From Blumeriella jaapii (taxonomy: Eukaryota > Ascomycota > Leotiomycetes > Helotiales > Drepanopezizaceae): 64,000 nucleotides of DNA. This document shows, piece after piece, positions 10,599 through 20,974 of this stretch. The notes under the pieces are model-generated. The model was not told the origin of the DNA and did no database searches. It saw only the letters and a list, made by a program, of their open reading frames with translations. The DNA is taken from positions 744,001-808,000 of the forward strand of contig VWND01000078.1 in assembly GCA_009599575.1 (NCBI GenBank), read 5' to 3'. How positions within the stretch are numbered: the stretch's first letter is position 1; each line of letters begins with the position of its first letter. A program made the translations under genes and the position numbers.

Positions 10599-12355
10599 TC
10601 ATCCGAGCAGATCATCCAGACCGTTGTTACCATAAGCTTGCGGACCGGCAGGCTTGTGTGCCGGAACAGGCGTAGAAGAGCCTGACGAAGAACCAGCTCC
10701 CCAGATCCCCGCACTAGCCTTCTCCTTCGCCAGCTGACCCAGCGCAGGACCCGCGGTAGGGGTGCTGGTCTTCTTGACGCCAGCGCTGGCAGTGGACCAG
10801 AGAGAGCCAAAGGCATCTCCTCCAGCTGGCTTGGCCCCACCTCCTGATGGCTTGATCGTCGAAGCCACCGAGGGTGGCTTGGCGGCTTGTGCAGGCGGTG
10901 CCTGTACAGGTGTGAAGTAGTTCGGCTGCGAGCCTTGGTAGGCTGCGGGTCGTAGGGGTTGTTGGGCGGCGAGTGGAGGGGAAAAGGCCGAGTAGTTGAC
11001 GGGGGTCGGGTGGGCACTGGGGGTGGGTGAGATGGAGGAGAAGCCGACCAGGTCGTTCAGGTTGGCGGCTTTGGGAGCCGAGACTGGTTGCGGAGAGGCG
11101 TATTGAGTGTGAGATGTCGTCGTAGCAGTAGGTGCTGCGACGGGGAAAGACGGCTTCGCAGCTTGAGCGGAGGGTGCTGCAGACTGGAAATCGTCGAAGT
11201 CGTCATCGAAGTCATCTGCAGCATTCGAAGGAGTCGGAGCTGCAACTGGAGCAGATGTTGTAGGTATAGGGTCGTCAAACGAGAACAGGTCAACCTCGGG
11301 CTCTTTCTTCTTGGGCGGATCTGGCTTCTTAGCAGCAGGTCTTTCTGTTGTCTTGCGCCGGCCCGTAGACGATGATGACGACGAAGCCTCGGCCTGCCTT
11401 CGTGGTGGTGCAGCAACTGCTCCCTCGTCGTACTCGTCGTACTCCTCGAATCGGTCTCGGCCACCTGCGGTGGAAGTTCCACGGCTACCGGTATCCTGGA
11501 AGTCGCTCGACTGACCCCCGAAACCACCCCCGTCTCCGTACACCCCACCGCTGTATCCTCCATACTCTCTGCTGCTGGTGCCACCCGACTCCTCACTCCC
11601 AAAGCCGCCATATCTGCCACTGCTGCTGGACATGCCTCCTCCTAGACCAGCTCCACCTTCAACGCCTGTGTACTTGTTTCGGGTCGCCCGGGACTTCTTT
11701 CGCTCGGCTCGAATGCGCTCCACGTCACTGAGTAGCTCTGCCAGCTCCTTGGCTCTGTTGCGAACATTGAGTCCTTGATCTTTGCCATTCTGGTCAATGA
11801 AATGAAATTGTCTCAGCATCTTGAGCAGTGTAAGATGGGATCGAGCATCATCTATCACACGCTCTGAGCCATTTTTGATTAAGTATTCCAAAAGCTGAAG
11901 CGACTTGTAGATCTGTCTCCATTCCTCGGCGGATTTCTCGGTAAATCGTTTATAGATCATGGGCATAATCTCGTTGAGAAGTTGGCTAGAGCATGATTAG
12001 CCACGGGAGACGACGCGCAGACGATGGGCATACTAGTTGTATGTGCCATTGGCTATTTCTTGTAACATGCTGGAACTTGCGCCCTGTTGTACTGTCAGTG
12101 TCCACCGGTTGACACCTGACCCACCAGAACTGAGCAGCAGGAAAGCTCAGCGTACGTACCCAGGGTTCGTTGTTCGTCGCCTCTCTCACTTTGGCTTCCA
12201 TTTCGGTATAGTTCATGACAGCTGGCAATCTCCTGTGAGCATAGGGACAGTTGGCGTCTGCAGAGAAGCCTACCATTCTGGACTTTGCGCACACCTGCCT
12301 TGAGATCGTACAGGGTCAGGTTGGCGGCGGCCTCCTTCAGACTGGCGAGATCCAT
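10599..12355 (-). CDS. ENT3: ENTH-domain epsin, Ent3/epsinR type
   Basis: Exons are 12355-12274, 12221-12160, 12083-12034 and 11985-10599, giving 526 residues; the three introns of 52, 76 and 48 bp all interrupt the ENTH domain. The ENTH domain (about residues 10-150) binds phosphoinositides; landmarks are LTLYDLKAGVRKVQN, EATNNEPWG and IYKRFTEKSAEEWRQIYK. The long C-terminal tail is Gly/Ser/Pro-rich and carries an acidic-Phe stretch DDFDDDFDDFQ, like the motifs that Ent3 and epsinR use to bind the ear domains of GGA and AP-1 adaptors. This favours a trans-Golgi/endosome clathrin adaptor over an endocytic Ent1/2 epsin, since no ubiquitin-interacting motif or NPF repeat was noticed. The start is the first Met of the classic MDL..LK N-terminus. 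Confidence 0.94.
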
Positions 12356-14029
12356 TGCTGAAGCGAGGGAGGGAGGGGAGGAGGAGGGCAGATGTAGACA
12401 GTGAAGTCTGGATGGGTTGTGAGGTTGTTGAGGTTGTGCGGTTGTGCGGTTGTGCGGTTGCGCGCCGAGTGATACCGACTTGTGTCCCCTCCGTAGTTGT
12501 TACGGTACAGCTCGGATGGAGCGAGGACAAGGAGCTGGGATGATGCCAAGAAAACGCTTGAGTGGAACTTTTTAGCCAGTACTGTGGTTCAAGCATAAAT
12601 AAGGATGGATCACGTGGCAGAATTTCTAACTCCATGTACAGTACAGTACAGTACAGACACAAAAAGTCATGATGGTAAATGAGGAGGAAATCAGGTAAAT
12701 TTGGTAGAAATTGTACAAAACGGACAAACAGCCTGGTATTTTGACGATTTTCACGTGCCTTGCCAGCTTGCGGTGTTGTGATACTTCGCCTATCTGTACT
12801 GTATGGACTGTCTATTGGACTGTCTGTATGTATAGTACTGTATGTGATGTACTGCTGTATGTAATATACTCTATGTAATGTACTGTATGTAATGTACTCT
12901 ATGTAATGTACTCTATGTAATGTACTCGATGTATATGTACTCTATGTAATGTACTCTATGTAATGTACTCTATGTAATGTACTCTATGTAATGTACTCTA
13001 TGTAATGTACTGTATGGACTGTATGTATGTAATGTACTGTATGTAATGTGCTGTACATACTATACTGTACATAATATACTGCACATTACTGTAAAGTACG
13101 ATGCACTGTACAGTATGTACGATGTAGGTCCACAGACTGTCTTGGAACCCCTGTACCGCTAAGTACCAAAAAAACCTAGGCCGAAGCATCAGTCAAGACT
13201 TGCCATTCTCCTTTTCCTGAATCATCATCATCATCATCATCATTGATCGTGTACCAACAACTCCAGCCTCCGCGCCAATTCTCCCATCTCGAGTCACTTC
13301 CCATTCTCTTCTTGTCTTCACCCCTCGTGCTCTTCACAAGACGCATCTCTCCTCCTGCCCCACGCTCTTCCGGCCCGCGACGACGTAAGCTCTAGCTCGT
13401 GTACTTGTCCGTATCCAGGTACGTCGGTATAGTTTTTCCTGCCTGCCGCGGCCGACCTCGGTGTTTGGGAAGAGGTATGGGGATGGGGATGAGTGCATGC
13501 ATGCAGCAGTTGGTGGCGCAGAGCACATGAAGCCATGGCTCTGGCGAGGTCGAGGACCGCGTCGTGATGCTGGTCCTTTCATCCTTTCGTCCTTTTGTCC
13601 CTCCGTCTCTCGGGTGCTGAGCTCGTAACTGTGCTGTACATGCCCTCGCCGTCGAGGTAGCTTGCAGGAGCAGAGAGTAAGCTCGTCCCGAGCAGAGCTG
13701 AGCTGAGCTCTAGTGGCGTCCTCTGGAGATGTTCACCTACCTGCAACTTCCCACATCAACGGGGCCATGTCGAAGCTCAAGCAGAGAGGGACGAGAGAGA
13801 CGAGAACGCAAGAAAGAGAGAAGAGAAGAGAAAAGAGAAAGGAAGAAAGAAAAAAAGAAAAAAAGAAAAGAGAGAAAAGAGCAAAAGGAGAGAAAGAGTT
13901 CTTTCTTGAAGTCTCCATCCAACAGCTTCTGGCTGGCTTCCCTCACGGCTCTCCATTCACCCAATCACAGGCGCGGACGAGCAAGGTAGAAAAGTGGACC
14001 CCGCTAACCCGCACTCGGCCCAGCGCACA
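12356..14029. other. Gene-free interval, epsin and cyclophilin promoters plus minisatellites
   Basis: No coding region is supported. It has a short GTTGTGCG repeat near 12430-12465, a TACAG run at 12635-12655, the 14-bp minisatellite listed separately, CATCATCAT at about 13225-13245 and a purine-rich GAAAGA stretch at 13810-13900. The last 300 bases are the probable promoter and 5' UTR of the cyclophilin gene. Confidence 0.55.
12835..13120 (+). repeat. 14-bp minisatellite, TACTCTATGTAATG-like units
   Basis: Roughly twenty imperfect copies of a 14-bp unit TACTCTATGTAATG follow one another, with variants where TACTC reads TACTG. The edges merge into TACTGTAC palindromic words (for example around 13050-13125). 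The array therefore looks derived from the dispersed TACTGTA element. Confidence 0.85.
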
Positions 14030-15132
14030 ATGGCACCCCGCCTGAACCCCGCCAACATTGTCCTGAATTCCTCGCCCTCCCACTTCATCTCTCGATCTCT
14101 CTTCGCCAGATCTTTCAACCCATCAACAACTACTCGATCATTCCACGCTTCACTTGCAAACATGGCTATCAAGACGTGAGTATCCAAGCCATCTCACCGT
14201 GACCTGTCTTCGGCATGCTGACTGATTCCCACAGCTACTTCGACGTCACTTGGGAGGGCCCAGTTCTCGATGGTGATGGAAAGATCACCTCGAAGGTCGC
14301 TGGTAGGTGTCTATTGATTCCGTCTCCTTCCACTCCATTGCTCGTCGACCTCATCATCAACTTCATGCCCGCGATCAAGCAGGGTCATGTCCAGCTACAT
14401 CCCTTGTTGACCTCATCTCGTCCTGACCCCGTCCTCGGCACCGTGAAGTCGGTGATGCCGACGATCGAGCAACCCCCCACCCCATTGGCCCTCGCAAAGC
14501 ATGAGCTGACCTTACCCTCTCACAGAGCAATCGGGTCGTATCAACTTCGAGCTCTACGACGATGTTGTCCCAAAGACTGCCGAGAACTTCCGTGCTCTCT
14601 GCACCGGCGAGAAGGGCTTCGGATACGCTGGCTCTGCATTCCACCGCATCATTCCTCACTTCATGCTCCAAGGAGGTGACTTCACCCGTGGCAACGTACG
14701 TCCCTTTCCGTCCCCGTAAAGATACACATACCAGGGGCTCACCAAGTATTAGGGCACTGGTGGCAAGTCCATCTACGGAGAGAAGTTCGCCGATGAGAAC
14801 TTCGTCAGAAAGCACAACAAGCCAGGACTCCTCTCCATGGCCAACGCTGGACCTAACACGTAAGCATCTTCACTCGCTGCTTCTCCCTTCCCCCCTTCCG
14901 CATCTGAGATGTTTTAAAGCAAAGCTGACGCCTACGTTCCTACAGCAACGGATCCCAATTCTTCGTCACCACCGTTCCCACCGACTGGTTGGATGATAAG
15001 CATGTCGTCTTCGGCGAGGTTGCTGACCAGCAGTCTCTGTTGGTTGTCAAGGCTCTTGAGGCTACTGGATCTGGCAGCGGTAAGATCGCCTACAACAAGA
15101 AGCCCACCATCGTGAAGTCTGGTGTGTTGTAA
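14030..15132 (+). CDS. Cyclophilin A-type peptidyl-prolyl isomerase with mitochondrial presequence
   Basis: Exons are 14030-14175, 14235-14302, 14526-14695, 14753-14859 and 14946-15132, giving 225 residues. The enzyme isomerises Xaa-Pro bonds. Catalytic and cyclosporin-contact landmarks are present: [20 protein letters not shown] (the catalytic Arg is in FHR), [14 protein letters not shown] and the Trp of [13 protein letters not shown]. The first 44 residues are Arg/Ser-rich with no acids (a matrix-targeting presequence), and a second Met begins [13 protein letters not shown] exactly where cytosolic cyclophilins start. Dual use of these two starts to make mitochondrial and cytosolic forms is known for the Neurospora cyclophilin gene and is likely here by analogy. 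Intron 2 (223 bp) is longer than the others. Confidence 0.95.
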
Positions 15133-15747
15133 ATTGGCTCTCTTGCGCACTTGGCGGGTTTAGCCTACGAACCATACTTGAGATGTGACTGGTGATACGA
15201 TAGTTGCTGGTTTCATCGAGCATGGATTTGGTGGCTGGCGGCGAAAAGTTGATGAGTCTGCAATGACATTGATCTTCCTCCACACTGTTGACATGCTGCT
15301 TGTGACGATTCAATTGTGTGCCGTGACTTAGGTGATGCTGAATGACAACACGGAACACTACTGGCTCAGTCTTCATCAACAGCAGCGCTCTTTTGTTTTG
15401 GTTTCCAACTCCACATTGCCGGGAGATTTCTCTGGAGGCCGTTTGGCCATGCCGCCTCTTCCCCATGGCATACAGCACATTTTCATCTAGTGTCAAGTTT
15501 CAAGCTCACACACATTCTTTCATTATACTACATCTACTACATCTAATCTGTCTTGCTTCAGTTCTATGCCTTTTGAGGCTTAATATGATATCAATTGAGT
15601 GACATGTCCTGGTATCATCCCCAACGCCAAAAGCATGCAAGCAGCCATCTAGCCCACACCCACGCTATGCAACAGAGAGAAACCCAAGTTGTACCATCCG
15701 TTGGCCCATCCATTTTGGATGCCGTCACATCATCCAAGTCTTAGTCG
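15133..15747. other. Convergent 3' interval between cyclophilin and RPC34
   Basis: Both neighbours end here, so this is 3' UTR and terminator sequence for two convergent genes. No coding region or structured RNA was recognised. Confidence 0.5.
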
Positions 15748-16941
15748 CTACAAGTTCAGCCAGTCATTAAAGTACTCACAATTACTCGGGCCCACCGGTC
15801 CCCCTTCCTCACAAAGGTCAAAGACTGGACACCGTCCGCACGGGACTTCCGTAAGCAAGCTCGTCCTATCTTCTTCGTCTTTCAGACTGCGTCTCAGCGC
15901 CCTGTAACCCACACCCTCGCCAGTAATGACCCTCGCGATTCGATCATCGTAGCACATGATATCCAGCAGCTGCTGGATATCATTTGCGGCTAGCGTCTGC
16001 GAAAATGCGTTCATGTTCTCCACGTGGAGAGTGAGCTCGGCGAGGGTGGGATAGCCTTTGTAATCTGCAGGCATAGGCAGCATCGCATCGATTCTCCTCC
16101 GTTTGCGCGCGGCCTCGCCATCCTCTTCGACAGTTCGGCGGGGACCTAGGCCTTGGGCACGCAGAGCTTTAATCTCCTCCGGTGTCATCTTCTTATGCAC
16201 TTTCTTCGCCTTTGAGGGATTGGCCATGCTGCTCCTATAGAACGTCCTATTTTGGATATTGTCAAACAGCACCCGCATTACAGTGTTGATAAACTCCTCG
16301 TCCAGCTCACCGTCCGTAAACCAGGGCCCACCAGTGGCACGCTCGGAGGGCCGGAGCGAGGACAGGATGTACATCTTACGGGTGGGGTGCTCGACGGACT
16401 TCATTTCCGAGATGAGATTTTTGGCGCGAAGGTGCTTGATAGCGGACTGGAAGAGGGATTCGTGGAGGTTGGTTTTTAACTTGATGGTTTTGGACCAGGC
16501 GCCGTCGGCGGCTGCTTCGTCGATGTGCATGTATACGATTTCTTGCTCTGCTGTGAGGCCGCGGTAGCTGGGATATGATCAGTCACGTCCGATTTGATCT
16601 TTCAAGCTCCCCAATTTTTCTGCTTTGACAGTAGAAATGTCGAAAATACGCAATTGATACAGCAAGAGAGTCGCAACATACCGTTTGGCTTCCTCCTTCG
16701 TCCTCAGCTTCCACGCAATCCCGTCCGCATGCACAACCTTGAACAGCTTCTCGTCCAGCAGCCGCTGCACAACCTGCAGCAGCGTATTCACATCGTGACT
16801 TTCCATGACGTCCAAATCCTGGATATCGCTCTGTCGGAACGTCATCCTCGGATCCCTCTCATTCTCGTCCCAGACTTCGAGGCAGCCCTCGTAGACGGCA
16901 TCCTTCAAGGCTGTGATGTCGGGCGCGGGAGCGGACGCCAT
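15748..16941 (-). CDS. RPC34: RNA polymerase III subunit RPC34 (RPC6)
   Basis: Exons are 16941-16682 and 16567-15748 with a 114-bp GT-AG intron; 359 residues. The protein belongs to the Pol III-specific RPC82-RPC34-RPC31 subcomplex that contacts TFIIIB and helps open promoters. Tandem winged-helix regions fill the N-terminal half (KRYRGLTAEQEIVYMHIDEA spans the junction). The C-terminus carries four cysteines in CGRCPVFDLC...SNCEYFNDWL plus the upstream ICMYDD region, matching the cysteine set that holds a 4Fe-4S cluster in eukaryotic RPC34/POLR3F. A basic insert KKVHKKM and RKRRRID may act as nuclear-localising sequence. Length is slightly above the yeast protein (317). Confidence 0.95.
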
Positions 16942-17610
16942 AGTGTGCGTTTGGTACGTGGCCGACTTCGTGAAGCTGGGCTACCGATAGAAGATTGACA
17001 TTGACTCTGTTCGGGGTGTTGCAGAGGAATGTGGCGTGGATGGTGGAGTAGGAAATAGGTTGTAGTGGGGTGGGTGGTTCAGAATATTTTTGAATGGTCG
17101 GCGTTACTATTGGCCGTTCCGTCATAGTCTCCCCAAGCTACAGTACCGGGCGGAGGTTTAAGTGAAATTTTGGAAGTCAAAGTCGTTAAAATCTTCTACT
17201 ATAAACATTAAGCTGTGAAAGCTTCCATTCCCAGTGGCGTCTTGGAAGTTTTGAATGTATGCTTCGAGTCCATGTTGTGGTGAGTAGTGACAATGCAGCG
17301 AAATGGAAGTGCTTCGATACCAATGACTTGATACTTTGGCCGATAGCCAAGCTTCTATCGATTTCGCATGCTCCTATCTCCCATTTTCATTGCCTTTCCA
17401 ACACATCGTCATTTTGGCTTCATGTGTCCGAACTGCTTCATGTATATGCTTTCCGTTGGCGCTATCATTGCTCCCATTCGTGTAGCATGACGATATGAGA
17501 GCGCGGCGGGCGCATGAGACCTGAGCAAAGCTGCGCAGCTCTCAGGACGACCAGCAGGCCGCTGACGCTCTCGAGGATCTACACGTCGATTTGGACGTCC
17601 AAGAGGTCTT
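16942..17610. other. Promoter side of RPC34 and unassigned sequence
   Basis: The first 150 bases are the likely RPC34 promoter. The rest shows no supported gene or repeat. Confidence 0.45.
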
Positions 17611-17847
17611 TCACAGACGCGCTCCCAGAGCCTCATGTTCCAGACCAAGATGCTTGTATTGCGATGCCCACTCACGCGCCTGTGCCACCAACCCAATCGC
17701 GGTTACAAGCTCCAATCGTACATCTTCATAGAACTGCGGCTCGTAGTGGATGTCTGAGTCGTCTATTTCGTCCCGGTTTCCTTTATTACGAGCCTGGCGC
17801 TGCTGTTTGGCTCGGGCTTGGGTCGTTGTCGTTCCAGGCTGGGCCAT
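17611..17847 (-). CDS. Small hypothetical protein, 78 residues
   Basis: The frame starts at a clear ATG and encodes a charged N-terminus (RAKQQRQARNKGNRDEIDDS) followed by a probable helix (EDVRLELVTAIGLVAQAREWA). Composition looks protein-like rather than repeat-derived, but no family was recognised. Another frame stays open just after its stop, so a longer spliced or frameshifted gene is possible. It could equally be chance. Confidence 0.25.
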   Translation of the reverse strand: MAQPGTTTTQARAKQQRQARNKGNRDEIDDSDIHYEPQFYEDVRLELVTAIGLVAQAREWASQYKHLGLEHEALGARL

Positions 17848-18727
17848 GAAGCGCCCGCCAGTAAGCGACCTTTTCGCTGGAACCTGATCCCATAGGCCAG
17901 CTCAGCGCCTGTCATAACAACTAGAAGTATCAGCAATTTATAGACTCACAGCTCTGGCATCTTACTCAGATTGAGTCCAGAGCAGGACTTTGAACTCCAT
18001 GAGTATATATGACCATTGAGTCCGCGTGTTTGCTTTCCTTCTCCATTCCAACTATCTCATCTCTCATCTACAAAACTGTTTTCTTTCCTACTTCCCTTTG
18101 CGTTTCATTCTCACATCTTTTGAGAACTGCCTCTTTCTTTTCTGCTACGACGCCCTCTTGGTACTTCCGTCTTGCTAGCTCAGCCAGTCCTTCGATATCG
18201 ATTCAGGTCCACGCTTCCGCCACGTCGACTGGTACTTTCATTCCCTATTCAGGCCCAATTGTTGTCAACGGCATTCTCTACACGCTTCACAAGAGATTTC
18301 TTCCGCCAAGTTTCTTTCCGTCTTCCAAAGAAAAAACGTGGTTACCAAAAAGCTGCCCTGTAGCTAATTCGGAAATCCCTAGCCATCTCAAGCAAGCGAA
18401 GCTCCCGCATCGCTTCAGGAAAACACACGGCATCTCAACAGACGTCAATCTCCGGTCATCTCTCAAACTGGACTATCTCCTCGACTAAAAACGAAGCAGC
18501 TTCCCACGCCTCCTACGACAATCACCTATCCTCTCACTATACATCCGACGCCAATTCTGTCCCCAGTGCGCTTGGTTCAGACAAAGCCACTTCAACAGTC
18601 TCCAGCAGCCTCAAAATCTCGCAAAGCTCCAACAAAATTGAATAGCCCGCTCAAACAGCCGCAAATACTCATACTACCTTCGTTACTCAAACAAACACCC
18701 GTCTTCCTTACCCCCGCACCCTCCAAA
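17848..18727. other. Pyrimidine-rich upstream region of the MARVEL gene
   Basis: From about 18010 to 18727 the plus strand is C/T-rich, typical of a fungal promoter and 5' UTR. An open frame at 18009-18488 exists but its Ser/Phe/Leu-rich translation looks like read-through of the pyrimidine tract, so it is not called as a gene. Confidence 0.45.
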
Positions 18728-19346
18728 ATGCCAGGACCTCAGTATGGCGTTCTCGGGGCCTCGTATACCGTCTCTCGCGCTCTGCAAATGGTGTGCCTAA
18801 TCACCGTTATTGGCATTTGTTCGAACTTCATCAGTCTCATGACAAACGCGAAGCAGAAGCCGGCTGATGTGATGGTCGGCACTGTGTCTGTGGTATGGTC
18901 CTCTTCCTCCTATCATCGCTCAGCAACCAGCTAAAGAAATTATCCAGGCATCCATAGCAACCCTCTACATCATTCTGACCTTCATCCTCTACTGGGACTC
19001 CCTCCTTCCCTTCCTCATCGCTGCTGCCTTGGACTCGTGTCTTCTAGTCGCTGTCATTGTCGTCGCCGTCACTGTCGGCAAGCCGCTCTCCTATCTAAAC
19101 TGCGCCGCGCTGCCCTCCTCGGGCGGCAACTCGGGCGAGTTCATGATGTCCGTAGGTAAGAACATGCAAAAGGCGAACTACTGGGTCTGGGCTGGCGGGG
19201 ATCGGGCAAGCTGTTTTGAGATGAAGGCCGTCTGGGGTATGAGTATCGCGCTCTGCGTGCTCTTTGTTTTTAGTGCGGTTGTGAGCGGACTACTCTGGAA
19301 GAGAAACAAGGGCATTGCGGCGGCGGAGAAGGACGTGGAGGGGTAG
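18728..19346 (+). CDS. MARVEL-like four-helix membrane protein
   Basis: Exons are 18728-18892 and 18948-19346 with a 55-bp intron at phase 0; 187 residues. Four hydrophobic segments lie at about residues 15-35, 55-70, 74-97 and 145-166, with a Cys-containing extracellular/lumenal loop between helices 3 and 4 and a short basic-acidic cytosolic tail. This topology and spacing match fungal MARVEL-domain proteins of the plasma membrane and endomembranes, often linked to membrane apposition. The ATG MPGPQYG was chosen because a long upstream in-frame extension is Pro/Ser-rich and lies in the pyrimidine-rich leader. Family assignment rests on topology; specific function is unknown. Confidence 0.8.
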
Positions 19347-20865
19347 AAGGTTGCGTTCTCGGGATGTGAAGGGGGTCTGATGGAGGTTCGCTGTAGTGAA
19401 GGGGAAGTCTAGGATGGGGAGAATGGGAATGCAGAAACGGACACAAAGGGTTACACAAAAGAAGGATACTGGAACAGGCTAACTACAGTCACTCTTTACC
19501 AACAAAATGAGCAGTTGGGTAAGCGCTATTTTGGAATTTTGGGTTTCGTCTAAGTTCATGTACAGTATGTCATGGATACAAGATGGATAGATAAAATGCA
19601 TTGATATTTCGTGAACCCAAGGTTCTCTTATCACAGGTGCATAGCCGTGATTTGTAGTCTACTACGTATTTATCGCTATCATGCATTGGCCTTGCTAAAG
19701 TCTCGTGTAGGGCTGCTGAAATGCCTAGTTCCTTCCTAATCAAAAATCCGTGGAGTGGAATCAAGTCCAAGTTGAGAGATCAGCCAAGACGCAAGAACCG
19801 AGTATTTAGCAAATTTCCTGCATCCGCTGAGCAATTAGCTAACCATAGGCAATAGTTGTCAGTATTTCCAGGCTCCGGTCTACTAAAAACTTCGGAGGGC
19901 ACAGCAGAAGTGTCGAACATAGCAAAAATGTCAAATTGTCAGTAAAAGGAACACTATCGAACTTCGTGACATTCTGCCTACGACGACACGTCTTTTAGTT
20001 ATACCCCGATACAACTTGACACAATGCTTTTATTTCATTGGACCCAGGAGATACGAATTAGTTAAGCTCTTGCAGAAATCATATTCTGCGTCCCCGTCAA
20101 GAGCTAAAAAGCTCCCGATTCAATTCCAGATTAATTATCGTACTGCATAATACTTGGTATTATTGTCCCCGAGAACTAGTTCCAAGAAGCTGAGGAGGTT
20201 CCATTACGTGACTGACAAAAAAGCTCGAAGAAGATGGATTAAAAAATACACAGATTGACTTGTCGTCTGAAAGAGCCGATATTGTAATTGCGCCGAACTC
20301 GATTTTGCGTAAGGAAATGCCAGTCAAAAGTCTTGAAGAAATGAGAAATGTAATTTTGAAAGCCACTCACTCGAAATGCACGTTAGACACTACAGGGAGA
20401 TTTGAGAAGCCGCTTCAGCTTCTGAAGTTTCTGATATAAAAGTCAAACAAATCAAAGATCAAGCATGCTACAGTACTGTAGAACGCTTTTTAAGTGCAAA
20501 GCTGGCGTGGCAGAGGATTTTCTGTGCTTTGCCGATCGCGAAACGTAGGCGTACAGAATCCGAAAGATTATATCCTTTGAATTGAAAACGTTTGAGTTTG
20601 TGTTGATTTTTTACAATTTCTATTCTGTGTAGAGATAACCCTTTGTTTCATAACGCATCGGGGCATGAACAAAAGACGCGTCGTAGACATGATGTCATAA
20701 AGGTTTGGTGGTGTTCGCCTGTGACTGTGCCCGCCCCTGTAGGCGTTGCCGAAAATATGTGGTTCCCAGCCAATCGGATGACATAGCCCTCCACCCCACC
20801 TCGCCAAAAAAAAATGTAGTCAAGAAGTATTTAAAATCGAAACAGCTCGCCATCAATCACCAATC
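19347..20865. other. Gene-free, moderately AT-rich interval
   Basis: No supported gene. The AT content is higher than in neighbouring DNA from about 19800 to 20660, but CpA and TpG are still frequent, so it is not obviously RIP-mutated. One TACAGTACTGTA palindrome lies at 20469-20480. Confidence 0.5.
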
Positions 20866-20974
20866 GGGCATATGGTTTAGTGGTATAATACTCCCTTAGC
20901 ATGCAGCACAGCCTGATCCGGTTCACCGGTACACATGTGGGAGTGGTCCTGGGGTTCGATTCCCAGTTTGTCCA
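20866..20974 (+). tRNA. tRNA-Ala(AGC)-like gene with a 36-base intron
   Basis: The acceptor strand GGGCATA pairs with TTTGTCC at 20967-20973, including a G3-U70 wobble, the identity element of tRNA-Ala, with discriminator A73. The anticodon arm is CTCCC-TTAGCA...T-GGGAG, anticodon AGC, interrupted after position 37 by about 36 bases. The A box (TGGTTTAGTGG) and B box (GGTTCGATTCC) are intact, and T-runs follow at about 21015 and 21024 as possible Pol III terminators. Weak points are a T6-T67 mismatch, a T13-T22 mismatch and an eight-base T loop, so it may be a degenerate tRNA or the head of a SINE rather than a working gene. Confidence 0.55.

Noticed and set aside
18009..18488. Plus-strand 159-codon frame before the MARVEL gene
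   Set aside because: It lies in a pyrimidine-rich leader, is Ser/Phe/Leu-rich, and has no convincing junction into the following gene.
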